Positions 23,758 to 31,609 of a stretch of DNA of 64,000 nucleotides are shown in pieces. Source of the DNA: JACDAN01 sp035265935. Its GTDB lineage: Bacteria; Actinomycetota; Thermoleophilia; Gaiellales; Gaiellaceae. The translations under genes and the position numbers were made by a program. The notes beneath the pieces are model-generated. The model saw nothing but the letters and a program-made list of their open reading frames with translations. It was not told the DNA's origin and did no database searches. How positions within the stretch are numbered: position 1 is the first letter of the stretch; each line of letters opens with the position of its first letter. The stretch is from assembly GCA_035265935.1 (NCBI GenBank), contig DATFOC010000077.1, positions 38,891 to 102,890 of the forward strand, given 5' to 3'.

Positions 23758-24165
23758 ATGGGAGAGCCGTCGCTGTACGAACGCCTCGGGGGCGTCTACG
23801 CCATTAGCGCGGTCGTCGACAGTTTCAGCGACCAGTTGGTGGAGAAAGGCACAATCGAGGAGCAGAACTCGAATATCAAGGACTGGAACGAGAGCCAGGC
23901 CGCATCTCGGCTGCCAGGCCTGAAGTTCCTGCGGACACTGTGGCTCTGTGCGATCGCCGGCGGGCCGTTCGAGTACACGGGCCTACCTCTGGACGATGCA
24001 CATTCAGATCTGCAACTCTCGTCGTCTGACTTCGATCAGGTCTCGGCGGTGCTTGCCGACACGCTCGAACACTTCAACGTGCCGCCGCGTGAGAAGGAAG
24101 AGGTGTTGGGCGCATTCGAGGCGCACAAGCCTGAGGTCACGGCTGGTTCTAGCTCGCTCACATGA
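23758..24165 (+). CDS. Truncated haemoglobin-like protein
   Basis: 135 residues from ATG behind AGAGGAG. The sequence follows group 1 truncated globins: LYERLGGVYAISAVVDSFSD (A/B helices), LKFLRTLWLCAIAGGPFEYTG with the globin-like E-F region, the proximal histidine in DDAHSDLQL (about residue 82), and FDQVSAVLADTLEHFNVPP in the G/H helices. The usual B10 tyrosine is not obvious (Phe at that place). Such proteins bind O2 or NO. It is the first intact gene after the integrase remnant inside the island. Confidence 0.82.
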   Translation: MGEPSLYERLGGVYAISAVVDSFSDQLVEKGTIEEQNSNIKDWNESQAASRLPGLKFLRTLWLCAIAGGPFEYTGLPLDDAHSDLQLSSSDFDQVSAVLADTLEHFNVPPREKEEVLGAFEAHKPEVTAGSSSLT

Positions 24166-24334
24166 GCCTGAAGAGCCCGGCCGTAGTCAGCGTCTCGGCG
24201 CGGTGCTGGAGGTCAAACCCGCTTAGTAACGCTCGCCCGAGCGCGAACGGTGCCGCTCGCGGCGTAAGCCGAGCACCCTTGCAAGTACGGGTCCTCGCGC
24301 CGTAGAGTCGGCGCTCCCTAGCGAAAGGATCACC

Positions 24335-24418
24335 GTGTCGATCTGGCTTTGGATCCTCATCATCGTCATTGTGTTGGCCGTCCTAGGGTTCTTTGGCCGG
24401 GGACGCATGTCTAGGTAG
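24335..24418 (+). CDS. 27-residue single-helix membrane peptide
   Basis: A GTG at 24335 with AAAGGA six bases upstream opens 27 codons reading VSIWLWILIIVIVLAVLGFF then GRGRMSR. It is one membrane helix with a positive C-terminal tail, so the C-terminus should be cytoplasmic. I recognise very similar W-L-W-I start and GFFGRGR end peptides as a recurrent tiny gene in actinobacteria, without known function. Codon usage and spacing are good, but the size makes prediction fragile. Confidence 0.6.
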   Translation: MSIWLWILIIVIVLAVLGFFGRGRMSR

Positions 24419-24437
24419 CGGCGCCCCGTCTCCCGTT

Positions 24438-24650
24438 TCAGTCCACCAGCTTGACGCTCTCCACGTAGAGCACGTTCGCGAGGTTCACCCAGACAGGCAG
24501 GCCGTCGTCCCTCGTGAGCTGCGAAATCCTGCCCGACAGCTCCACCGCAGGTGCGTTCTCTTCGACGTCCACCGTCAGAAGCTCATCCCTTGTGCTTCCC
24601 ACGAACACAATCCGCGTTCCTTTCTCTGGTGGTGGGGCAGGCAATGTCAT
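24438..24650 (-). CDS. Small hypothetical protein (island)
   Basis: 70 residues from ATG at 24650, preceded by AGGAGG on the minus strand. The sequence is beta-like: GTRIVFVGSTRDELLTVDVE, then VWVNLANVLYVESVKLVD at the end. The VWVNLANVLYVE pattern, with Trp-Val-Asn followed by Asn-Val-x-Tyr, resembles small DUF proteins in which sequences like this close a barrel. Function is unknown. It follows its upstream neighbour by nine bases, and the two form a minus-strand operon within the island. Confidence 0.65.
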   Translation of the reverse strand: MTLPAPPPEKGTRIVFVGSTRDELLTVDVEENAPAVELSGRISQLTRDDGLPVWVNLANVLYVESVKLVD

Positions 24651-24659
24651 CTCAGCCTC

Positions 24660-24911
24660 CTAGCTCGGGTCGCGCGAGTCGAGAGGGGGGCTCGGCGATG
24701 GCTCGGGCGGAATGTCGAGGACGACGGTGGCCGATCCCTCGTCGAGGAGCGCTTGCATGAGTTCCACGAACGCGTGCGGATCCTCAAAGCGTGTATCCGG
24801 ATCGAGGCCGGCGACTTTGAGGAATTCCCTGTCGCCTTGCACGGTCCCATCTATCCACCTCGCCCACACGTCCTGACCTCCTCGCCTGCCTCCGATCTCG
24901 ACTCTGGCCAC
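24660..24911 (-). CDS. Small acidic hypothetical protein (island)
   Basis: 83 residues. GTG at 24911 has AAAGGGGA upstream; the open frame extends further, but the upstream part is arginine-rich and unlike protein. The core reads VARVEIGGRRGGQDVWARWI, then DGTVQGDREFLKV, FEDPHAFVELMQALLDEGSA and a Pro-rich tail. It is acidic and helical in the middle. The perfect palindrome CTCGTTAAACGAG at 24931-24943 lies 20 bases before the start and could be an operator. No family is recognised. Confidence 0.55.
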   Translation of the reverse strand: MARVEIGGRRGGQDVWARWIDGTVQGDREFLKVAGLDPDTRFEDPHAFVELMQALLDEGSATVVLDIPPEPSPSPPLDSRDPS

Positions 24912-25028
24912 GTGCTCGTCCCCTTTCTCGCTCGTTAAACGAGATCTTGGCATGCGTTCGGCTCGTCGCCCCAAGCGCATACGCTGACCGCGCCGTTCGG
25001 TCACAGCGGGAGACGGAAGGGAGACCGA

Positions 25029-25151
25029 ATGGCGTTCAGCCACAAGCTCGAGCACGAGGACGGCACACCAGCCGACCCGCCCACGTTCGGCCGCCTGCGG
25101 AAGTACGTCGCCCCTAACCTTCCGCATGCCTACCCCGGAGACACTGGCTGA
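25029..25151 (+). pseudogene. Truncated small conserved-type protein
   Basis: ATG at 25029 with GAAGGGAG upstream gives 40 residues, MAFSHKLEHEDGTPADPPTF followed by GRLRKYVAPNLPHAYPGDTG. The first 20 residues have the H-x-L-E-x-E-DGTPADPPT signature I associate with a small actinobacterial protein of about 60-70 residues that continues with a proline-rich strand and a basic GRRTLRVV-like end. That second half is absent here and the frame runs into the next small gene, so it is probably a 3'-truncated copy; it might still be expressed. Confidence 0.45.
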
Positions 25152-25292
25152 CGAGCTGACGTGCGGCGAGTGCGGCCGGGTCTCCCGGACCGACGAGCCC
25201 GGCTGGCCGGGCGTACCTGACGACCGACGAAGCAGAGCCGGCTGAGGGTCATCTACTGCCCCGCTTGTGCTGAGCGTGAGTTCGAAACTTGA
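25126..25292 (+). pseudogene. Zinc-ribbon small protein with two frameshifts
   Basis: From ATG at 25126 the frame reads MPTPETLADELTCGECGRVS with the first CxxC, then RTDEPGW. It must shift to give AYLTTDEAEPAE and shift again to give VIYCPACAEREFET before the stop at 25290-25292, with the second CxxC. In unbroken form this would be a protein of about 55 residues with two CxxC pairs, a zinc ribbon. Two indels in 160 bases indicate decay. It overlaps the end of the preceding truncated frame. Confidence 0.65.
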
Positions 25293-25384
25293 GCAGTGCA
25301 GATCATCTGAGCCGCTTGCCGATTTGCGAGTCCTCTTTGCCGACCGGGCAGAGTAGGTCGCCGCCGATTCTCAGCTCAACGAGA

Positions 25385-25410
25385 AGCCCCGTCCGGCGGG
25401 GCTCGGCTTC
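25385..25410. terminator. Hairpin upstream of the SpoIIE phosphatase
   Basis: AGCCCCG (25385-25391) and CGGGGCT (25397-25403) pair around TCCGG, followed by CGGCTTC. It is a seven-base GC-rich stem with a weak T-tract between the broken zinc-ribbon gene and the phosphatase gene. Confidence 0.45.
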
Positions 25411-25465
25411 TCTCGCTCTCGGCTTGGTCGATCATCCGCGGAACCGTCGGGTTAAGTTAGGGAGC

Positions 25466-26719
25466 ATGCGTGACGGTCGCCATTCACCGCTGAACTTGAA
25501 TTCGTTACTGGCGGCGGCCGAAGCGGCCCCACCGGTCGCGGCGGTCGATGTGCTTGCCACCGAGCTGGCGGAAGCGATCGGTGCCCGCGAGGTCAGCTTC
25601 CTCATCGCCGACTTCAGTGGCCGGGCACTAATCCGACTGGGCCACTCAGGCGGGAAGGGTGCGCTGCGGTTGAAGGAGGAGACTGCGGAGCGGGTGCCCT
25701 TGATCGGGACGCCGCACGGGCGGGCGTTGGCTGCTCAGGCCGTCGAGGTGAGCGTCGAGGATGGCGGCGTTCGGCTGTTTGCACCGGTGACGAGCCGCGG
25801 TGAGGCGGTCGGCGTTCTGGAGTTGGGACTGGACGACTTCCCGGTTGAGCAGACGGTGGCGGATGTGGCTCTGGCGGCGCATTTCCTGGCGTACGTGGTC
25901 ATCGCGAACCGCCGATATACCGATCTCTTCGAGTGGGGACAGCGCTCAGTTCCGTTGTCGTTGGCGGCGGAGATCCAGCATCGACTTTTGCCTGGCGCGT
26001 TTACTTGCGAGGCCGGTCAGTTCACTCTCGCTGCCTGGTTGCAACCGGCGGGGGAGATCGGCGGTGACACGTTCGACTTTTCGCTGGAGCGAGACGCGTT
26101 GCATTTGTCGATGACCGACGCGATGGGACACACGATGGATGCCGCCCTGTTGGCCACGGTGTTGGTCGGGGGTCTACGAAACGCCCGACGGCGCGGGGTG
26201 GAGCTGGCCGAGCAGGCGCGGCTGGCGAATGAGGCTTTGGCCGAGCAGGCGGACGACGGTCAGTTCGTTACCGGCCTGCTTGTGCGGATTGACCTGGAGA
26301 GTGCGACCGCAGGCATTGTCAACGCCGGCCATCCCCCGCCGCTTCGATTGCGGGCCGGACAGTGCGAACAAATTCGCTTGGAGGCCGATCGCCCGTTCGG
26401 ACTAATGTCCGGACCCGGCTACCGCGTGCAAGCGCTGCCTTTGGAAGTGGGCGACCGGCTGATGTTCGTCACCGACGGCATGCTGGAACGCGACGCTGCC
26501 CGGATGAACATCGCCGCAATCTTGACCGCAAGCATGAACATGCACGCCCGCGAGGCGGTGCAGCACCTCACCCAGGTGGTCCTCGAGGCGAGCGACGGTC
26601 AGCTACTCGACGACGCCACGGCGCTATGTCTCGATTGGCATGGGGGTCCTCCCCGCGACCGCGACGCCACCTCGGGAGCAGACCGCGAGGGGCGGCTCTC
26701 TCAAGCGGCGTCGGGCTGA
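25466..26719 (+). CDS. PP2C/SpoIIE-type serine phosphatase with N-terminal GAF-like domain
   Basis: 417 residues from ATG at 25466 (TTAGGGAG upstream). Residues 15-150 resemble a GAF sensor (REVSFLIADFSGRALIRLGH, VRLFAPVTSRGEAVGVLELG). Residues 180-400 are a SpoIIE/RsbU phosphatase with intact metal aspartates: GEIGGDTFDFSLE, LSMTDAMGHTMDAALLATVL, IVNAGHPPPLRLR, RLMFVTDGMLERD and LDDATALCLDW. Family members dephosphorylate anti-sigma-factor antagonists and so release stress sigma factors. No partner kinase or antagonist is near. It is the only large intact gene of the island and lies at the tRNA end. Confidence 0.9.
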   Translation: MRDGRHSPLNLNSLLAAAEAAPPVAAVDVLATELAEAIGAREVSFLIADFSGRALIRLGHSGGKGALRLKEETAERVPLIGTPHGRALAAQAVEVSVEDGGVRLFAPVTSRGEAVGVLELGLDDFPVEQTVADVALAAHFLAYVVIANRRYTDLFEWGQRSVPLSLAAEIQHRLLPGAFTCEAGQFTLAAWLQPAGEIGGDTFDFSLERDALHLSMTDAMGHTMDAALLATVLVGGLRNARRRGVELAEQARLANEALAEQADDGQFVTGLLVRIDLESATAGIVNAGHPPPLRLRAGQCEQIRLEADRPFGLMSGPGYRVQALPLEVGDRLMFVTDGMLERDAARMNIAAILTASMNMHAREAVQHLTQVVLEASDGQLLDDATALCLDWHGGPPRDRDATSGADREGRLSQAASG

Positions 26720-26884
26720 GCGTCATCACGCTGAAGCTCTGGACCAAACGCCCTGTTTCATTAGTGCTCTCGCGAGCTCCGGCTCGACGCGAGGGCCCGA
26801 CGTTCTGGCATTGATTTGGCGTTGGGAGCCCGTGGGCGGGTAGCGGGAATGGAAAGGAAACCGCCGACTAGCAGCGGCTTCCAA

Positions 26885-26932
26885 GATGGAGCGTGCCGGG
26901 ATCGAACCGGCGACCTCCGGCTTGCAAAGCCG
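26885..26932 (-). repeat. Right att-like repeat within tRNA-Ala
   Basis: Identical over 48 bases to 23337-23384. It runs from two bases beyond the tRNA discriminator position to the anticodon stem, the region where many tyrosine recombinases cross over. Continuation past 26932 completes the tRNA. Confidence 0.9.
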
Positions 26933-26959
26933 GCGCTCTCCCAGCTGAGCTAACGCCCC
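26887..26959 (-). tRNA. tRNA-Ala (anticodon TGC)
   Basis: On the minus strand the acceptor GGGGCGT pairs with ACGCTCC, with discriminator A at 26887. D arm GCTCAGCTGGGAGAGC, anticodon stem CCGGC/GCCGG with loop TTTGCAA (anticodon TGC) and T arm GCCGG-TTCGATC-CCGGC are all regular. CCA is not encoded. Its 3' half is duplicated at 23337-23384, so it served as the integration target and was rebuilt by the element. Confidence 0.96.
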
Positions 26960-27109
26960 GTCGACTCGCAGTTTAGCGCCGCTCGAAAGCGCTTTCGAGA
27001 TAGACAAACGTCCATTGACTTTCCTCTGTCGGTTTCGTAGAAAACCCGCGGCTTCCATGCGCGCCTCGGTGCCGCAGGGAGGAATCGAGCAAGGGGAGGG
27101 GAGACTCGA

Positions 27110-28879
27110 ATGCGAAAGACAGGCTTCGCGGTGGTCGCACTTGCGGCCGCCGTGATCGTCGCGCTGCTCGCCGTCGGCATTCAGGCCGGCGCCGACGCGC
27201 GGCCCCAACGCTACATCGTGGTCTATAGCCCGAACGCTACGACGGAGCTCAAGGCGGCCGTCGCCGCGGCCGGCGGTCAGGTGCTAAGGGCGAACAACAA
27301 GATCGGCGTTGCCACAGTGTTCTCGGCAAAGCCGAGCTTCAGGACCAAGATCGCCGCCTCGAGGATCGTGCAGGGCGTGGCGCGCGACCGCGTCATCGGA
27401 CGGGCCCCGGCGGAGTCGCGGGCCAAGGCGGCGCCGAGGTTCTCGGAGGAGTTCCTCCGCTCGGCCCGCAAGGCGGCGCGCGGCATGAAGGCGCGGCGTG
27501 GTTCAGGGACGTACAGCTTCAAGCACGGCTCCTCGCAGCCCGAGCCGCTCGCGGCGCACCAGTGGGACATGCGGATGATCCACGCCACCGTGGACGGGTC
27601 GTACAGGAAGGAACGCGGTGACAGGAAGGTCCGGGTCGGGATCATCGACACCGGCGTCGACGGGACCCACCCCGACATCGCGCCGAACTTCAGCAAGAGC
27701 CTGAGCCGGAACTTTACGGTCGACATCCCGTTCGACCCGATCAGCGGCGAAGAGATCGACGGCCCGTGCACCGAAGAGCCTGACGCTTCGTGCAACGACG
27801 CCAATGATGTCGACGAGAACTCACACGGAACCCACGTCGCCAGCACGGTCGGATCGCCGATCAACGGCATCGGGATGGCAGGCGTGGCCCCCGAGGTCAC
27901 GCTCGTCAACCTCCGCGGTGGGCAGGACTCCGGCTACTTCTTCCTGCAGCCGAGCGTCGACGCCCTCACCTACGCGGGCGACCACGGGATCGACGTGGTC
28001 AACATGAGCTACTTCATCGATCCGTGGCTCTACAACTGCCGCGGTCTCGCAGAGGACACGCCGGCGCAGACCGCCGATCAGGTCGCGATCATCGAGGCCG
28101 CCCAGCGCGCACTCGACTATGCGCACATGCACGGCGTGACCCTTGTTGGAGCGGCGGGCAACAGCCTGACGGACCTGACCATGCCGAAGCCGGTCGTCGA
28201 CACGCAAAGCCCGAACTTCCCGCTGCACATGGCTCATAACCGGACTGTCAACAACGGCTGTCTCGACCTGCCGACGGAGGGCAACAACGTCATCAGCGTC
28301 TCCGCGGTCGGCCCGAGCAAGATCAAGGCCGACTACTCGAACTACGGTTACGGCGAGATCTCCGTGGCCGCGCCGGGCGGCTGGTCCCGCGACGACCCGT
28401 GGAACCTGTCGATGACGCCCGCCGAGCGGACCGCAGCGTCGATCCCGAACCTGATCCTCGCGGCCTATCCGGAGAACGTGGCCCGGGAGCTCGGCGACAT
28501 CGACGCGAACGGCAATCCAACGAACGGCTTCGTCGTCAAGAGCTGCAAGGGCTCGACGTGCGCCTACTACCAGTGGATTCAGGGCACGTCGATGGCGGCG
28601 CCACACGCGACGGGCGTGGCAGCGCTGATCGTCTCGAAGTACGGCGACAGGCGTGGAAGCGGGGTCTCGCTGCACCCGCTGTTCACCCAGGCCTACCTCG
28701 AGGCCTCGGCGACCGACACCCCGTGCATGACGCCGAACCCGTTCACCTACACCCACAAGGGGCGCCCTGCCGCTTACACGACGTGGTGCGAGGGGACGCC
28801 GGTCTACAACGGCGTGTATGGCCACGGCATCGTGGACGCGCTGAGGGCAGTCACCTTCGGCAAGCACCAGGACGACTGA
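27110..28879 (+). CDS. Secreted subtilisin-like serine protease
   Basis: 589 residues from ATG at 27110 behind GGGGAGGGG. Signal peptide residues 1-30 (VVALAAAVIVALLAVGIQAG), then an I9-type propeptide to about 110. The S8 triad is complete: Asp in VGIIDTGVDGTHPDI (about 179), His in NSHGTHVASTVG (about 241), Ser in QGTSMAAPHATGVAAL (about 494). The oxyanion Asn lies in LVGAAGNS. Long insertions with Cys pairs (GPCTEEPDASC, SCKGSTC, TPCM) suggest disulfides. It is likely an extracellular scavenging protease. No cell-wall anchor is seen. Confidence 0.96.
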   Translation: MRKTGFAVVALAAAVIVALLAVGIQAGADARPQRYIVVYSPNATTELKAAVAAAGGQVLRANNKIGVATVFSAKPSFRTKIAASRIVQGVARDRVIGRAPAESRAKAAPRFSEEFLRSARKAARGMKARRGSGTYSFKHGSSQPEPLAAHQWDMRMIHATVDGSYRKERGDRKVRVGIIDTGVDGTHPDIAPNFSKSLSRNFTVDIPFDPISGEEIDGPCTEEPDASCNDANDVDENSHGTHVASTVGSPINGIGMAGVAPEVTLVNLRGGQDSGYFFLQPSVDALTYAGDHGIDVVNMSYFIDPWLYNCRGLAEDTPAQTADQVAIIEAAQRALDYAHMHGVTLVGAAGNSLTDLTMPKPVVDTQSPNFPLHMAHNRTVNNGCLDLPTEGNNVISVSAVGPSKIKADYSNYGYGEISVAAPGGWSRDDPWNLSMTPAERTAASIPNLILAAYPENVARELGDIDANGNPTNGFVVKSCKGSTCAYYQWIQGTSMAAPHATGVAALIVSKYGDRRGSGVSLHPLFTQAYLEASATDTPCMTPNPFTYTHKGRPAAYTTWCEGTPVYNGVYGHGIVDALRAVTFGKHQDD

Positions 28880-28900
28880 CCGACGCTTGAGCTTAAGCGT

Positions 28901-28932
28901 GGAGGGGGCGCCAAGGCGCCCCCTCCTGCTTC
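28901..28932 (+). terminator. Terminator of the subtilase gene
   Basis: GGAGGGGGCGC and GCGCCCCCTCC pair around a CAAG loop within 28901-28926, followed by TGCTTC. The stem is very GC-rich and lies 22 bases after the stop codon; it could also serve the convergent small gene ending at 28958. Confidence 0.75.
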
Positions 28933-28957
28933 TCGGGGAGAGAGTCTCAGGTTGGGT

Positions 28958-29200
28958 CTAGGCGGCCCTGTCGATGCGCTCTTCCAGGCGGGCGCGACGG
29001 ATGATCTCGTTGCGGTCGCCGAAGCGAAGGCGTACGCGGGCCTCACGGTGCTCGTCCCAGAGCCGGGCGATGCGATCGTCCAGCTCCTTGAGCTCCGCGG
29101 CGAGGACGACGTCCCGTCCGGCGGACAGGCGTTGAAGGAGAACGGCGCGGTCCTCGCTGACGCGCTCGATCTCGCCACGGATTTCCTGGATCGTCTTCAC
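28958..29200 (-). CDS. Small coiled-coil hypothetical protein
   Basis: 80 residues from GTG at 29200 without a strong ribosome site. It is almost wholly helical and charged: TIQEIRGEIERVSEDRAVLL, ELKELDDRIARLWDEHREAR, then VRLRFGDRNEIIRRARLEER. The Leu/Ile spacing suits a two-helix coiled coil, and the LWDEHRxAR-x-RFG element has the look of a conserved motif. No function is known to me. It lies head-to-head with the broken dehydrogenase gene. Confidence 0.65.
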   Translation of the reverse strand: MKTIQEIRGEIERVSEDRAVLLQRLSAGRDVVLAAELKELDDRIARLWDEHREARVRLRFGDRNEIIRRARLEERIDRAA

Positions 29201-29278
29201 ACATGGAAAAACGAGCGGCGGGAGGGAGCCATTCCCTCGGGATGTTTAGCTCAGGTTGCGCGCGGAACATCCTCCGGC

Positions 29279-30311
29279 GTGAAGGCAGCTACCTGGCGCG
29301 GCAGGCGGGATGTGCGCGTCGACGAGCACCCGGATCCGGCGATCGAGAGCCCGACTGACGCGATCGTGCGGATCACCTCGAGCGCGATCTGCGGCTCGGA
29401 TCTCCACCTCTACGAGGTCATGGGCCCGTTCATGCATGCCGGCGACATCCTCGGCCACGAACCGATGGGCCTCGTGGAGGAGGTCGGCGCCGAGGTCACG
29501 AAGCTGAGCCCGGGAGACCGCGTCGTCATCCCGTTCACCACAGGCCCAGTACGGGCCGATCAAGGTTCCCGAAGGGCCGCCCGACGACCGCTTCGTCTTC
29601 CTCTCGGACGTCCTTCCGACCGCCTGGCAGGCCGTCGAGTACGCCGGGCTCACGAACGGAAACAGGGGCGGAACCCTGGTCGTCCTCGGACTAGGCCCGA
29701 TCGGCGACATGGCCTGCCGGATCGCGAAGCACCACGGCATCGAGCAGGTGATCGGCATCGATGTCGTTCGCGAACGGCTCGAGCGGCCGCGGGCATTTGG
29801 CGTCGAGACGCTCAACCTCGAGGACGACGACCTGGTCGGAGCGGTTCGCGACCGGACGGATGGACGCGGCGCCGATGCCGTCATCGACGCGGTCGGCATG
29901 GAGGCGCACGGCGCTCCCTTCGGCAAGCTTGCCCAGCGGCTCGCCGGGCTCCTGCCCGACTCGATTGCCAAGAAGATGTTCCAGACGGCCGGCGTCGACC
30001 GCCTCAGCGCGCTGAACCTCGCGATCGAGCTCGTGCGCCGCGGCGGAACCATCTCGATCATCGGCGTCTACGCCGGCACGAAGGATCCGCTGAACATGAA
30101 CGCGCTCTTCGACAAGCAGATTCAGCTGCGCATGGGCCAGGCGAACGTCAAGCGCTGGGTGGACGACATCCTGCCTCTGCTCTCCGACGGCGACCCCCTC
30201 GGCGTCGACGGGTTCGCGACGCACCGCCTACCTCTCGAAGCTGCGCCGGACGCCTACGCGACGTTCCAGGCCAAACAGGACGGCGCGGTCAAGATCCTGC
30301 CTCAGCCGTAG
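29279..30311 (+). pseudogene. Zinc-dependent alcohol dehydrogenase, internal deletion with frameshift
   Basis: The N-terminal part starts at GTG 29279 (VKAATWRGRRDVRVDEHPDP) and has the catalytic zinc region ICGSDLHLYE, DILGHEPMGLVEEVG and SPGDRVVIPFT. Near 29540 it jumps, in another frame, to QYGPIKVPEGPPDDRFVFLS, LPTAWQAVEYAGL, the nucleotide motif VVLGLGPIGDMACRIA, and a full C-terminus ending KILPQP. Intact relatives have about 70 residues between these points, with the four structural-zinc cysteines. Loss of that lobe plus a frameshift makes a pseudogene, although both halves are otherwise well kept, so the break is recent. Confidence 0.85.
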
Positions 30312-30631
30312 CCGAGCTCTTCGATTCGACGCTCGTCGAGCCCGAAGGAGTGGCCGACCTCGTGCAGGACAGTGGTACGGATCTCCCGGCGCAGCTCTTC
30401 CGGGTCGTGAAACGACTCCACGAGCGGGAGCCGGTAGATGACGATGCGGTCCGGAAGGGCGCCGGCCCGGTCGCGTGTCGGGCCCAGTCCGTCGTACCAG
30501 CCGAAGAGGTCAGGGTCTTCCCGGTTCTCGTCCTCGACGACGATCGCGATGTTCTGCAGCGCCCGCGCCAGCTCGGGCGGAACGTCGTCGAGCGCGGCTC
30601 TGACATGGGCTGTGAACTCGTCCTCGTCCAT
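30302..30631 (-). CDS. Zincin-like metallopeptidase family protein
   Basis: 109 residues from ATG at 30631, which overlaps the stop of the upstream carbamoyltransferase gene by one base (TGATG). It fits the small PF06262-type zincin family: FTAHVRAALDDVPPELARAL, a central IAIVVEDEN strand, GWYDGLGPTRDR, RIVIYRLPLVE, and the zinc motif TVLHEVGHSFGLDE with HExxH and a downstream acidic residue. Substrates are unknown. Its 3' end overlaps the convergent dehydrogenase relic by ten bases. Confidence 0.88.
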   Translation of the reverse strand: MDEDEFTAHVRAALDDVPPELARALQNIAIVVEDENREDPDLFGWYDGLGPTRDRAGALPDRIVIYRLPLVESFHDPEELRREIRTTVLHEVGHSFGLDERRIEELGYG

Positions 30632-31587
30632 CAGCGGACGACGAGCGCCAGCAGCGCCTTCTGGGCGTGCAGGCGGTTCTCGGCCTGGTCCCACACGGCC
30701 GACTGCGGCCCGTAGAGGACGTCCTCGGTGATCTCCTCGCCGTAGTGGGCGGGGAGGCAGTGGAGGACGATTGCGCTGTCTCCTGCCTCCTTCACGAGGT
30801 CAGCGGTGATGCCGTAGCCGTCGAGGTCGCGGAGGCGCTGCTCGCGCTCGGCGTCCTGCCCCATGCTCGTCCAGACGTCCGTGTAGAGGACGTCGGCGCC
30901 GCGGACTGCCTCCCCCGGCTCGTGTGTGACATCGACCGCGCCGGACTCACGCGCGATCGCGAGGGCCCGGTCGTCGGGCTCGTAGCCTTCCGGCGTCGCG
31001 GCGACGAAGCTCCCTCCGAGCCTGGCGACGGCGACCATCAGCGACGAGCAGACGTTGTTCCCGTCGCCGAGATAGGCCACGCGCACGCCGTCGATGCGGC
31101 CGAGCCGGTCGCGGATCGTGAGGACGTCGGCGAGCGCCTGGCACGGGTGCGAGGAGTCGGTGAGGCCGTTGATCACGGGGATCGTGGAGTTCTCGGCCAG
31201 TTCCTCGACGTCGGACTGCGCGAAGGTGCGGATCGTGATCGCGTCCAGGTAGCGGGAGAGGACGGTCGCCGTGTCCTTGATCGTTTCGCCGCGGCCGAGC
31301 TGGAGGTCGTCCGAGCGGAGGTAGAGCGCCTGGCCGCCGAGCTGCGCGATGCCGACCTCGAAGGAGACGCGGGTGCGGGTGGACGGCTTCTGGAAGATCA
31401 TCCCGAGCGAGCGACCGAGGAGGACGCGCTGCTCTTCCCGCGGTGCGTCCCTGATCCGGGCGGCGGTGTCGAGCACCAGCTCGAGCTCGTCGGACGAGAA
31501 GTCCGCCACGCGGGTGAAGTGGCGGCCTTTCAGCGTGTCCGGAAGGTCGAGCACCGCGTGGATCGTACTGTTGTGGCTACTTGACAC
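30631..31587 (-). CDS. argF: Ornithine carbamoyltransferase
   Basis: 318 residues from GTG at 31587. The carbamoyl-phosphate motif FQKPSTRTRVSFEVG, the ornithine and carbamoyl-phosphate motif DSSHPCQALADVLTI, AYLGDGNNVCSSLM and the active-site HCLPAHYGEEIT are all present. The enzyme forms citrulline from ornithine and carbamoyl phosphate in arginine synthesis. No other arg gene is in the window. A carbamate kinase lies 5.8 kb downstream of its start, but there is no arginine deiminase, so a catabolic arc role is not supported. Its start overlaps the divergent hsp20 promoter. Confidence 0.95.
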   Translation of the reverse strand: MSSSHNSTIHAVLDLPDTLKGRHFTRVADFSSDELELVLDTAARIRDAPREEQRVLLGRSLGMIFQKPSTRTRVSFEVGIAQLGGQALYLRSDDLQLGRGETIKDTATVLSRYLDAITIRTFAQSDVEELAENSTIPVINGLTDSSHPCQALADVLTIRDRLGRIDGVRVAYLGDGNNVCSSLMVAVARLGGSFVAATPEGYEPDDRALAIARESGAVDVTHEPGEAVRGADVLYTDVWTSMGQDAEREQRLRDLDGYGITADLVKEAGDSAIVLHCLPAHYGEEITEDVLYGPQSAVWDQAENRLHAQKALLALVVR

Positions 31588-31609
31588 TGAGACGCTTAGG
31601 TTTTATCAT
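31580..31609 (+). promoter_or_regulatory. hsp20 promoter with a heat-shock motif shared with dnaK
   Basis: TTGACA (31581-31586), 17 bases, then TATCAT (31604-31609) form a strong sigma-70-like promoter. Overlapping it is CTTG-N9-CGCTTAG-N-TTTT (31580-31604), which recurs with identical spacing before dnaK (62334-62358). The element sits on the start codon of the divergent argF gene, so heat-shock and argF translation or transcription may interfere. Confidence 0.65.

Larger units (their letters stand above)
23337..26932. mobile_element. Relic integrative island at tRNA-Ala(TGC)
   Basis: The segment is bounded by a perfect 48-bp direct repeat (23337-23384 and 26885-26932). The right copy is the 3' half of an intact tRNA-Ala gene; the left copy is an isolated tRNA fragment. 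This is the classical footprint of a tyrosine-recombinase element that inserted at the tRNA 3' end. Next to the left repeat lies the last part of such an integrase, without its catalytic tyrosine. The interior is about 3.5 kb, with small genes, several broken. No transfer, replication or phage structural genes are left, so the element is immobile. Confidence 0.85.
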
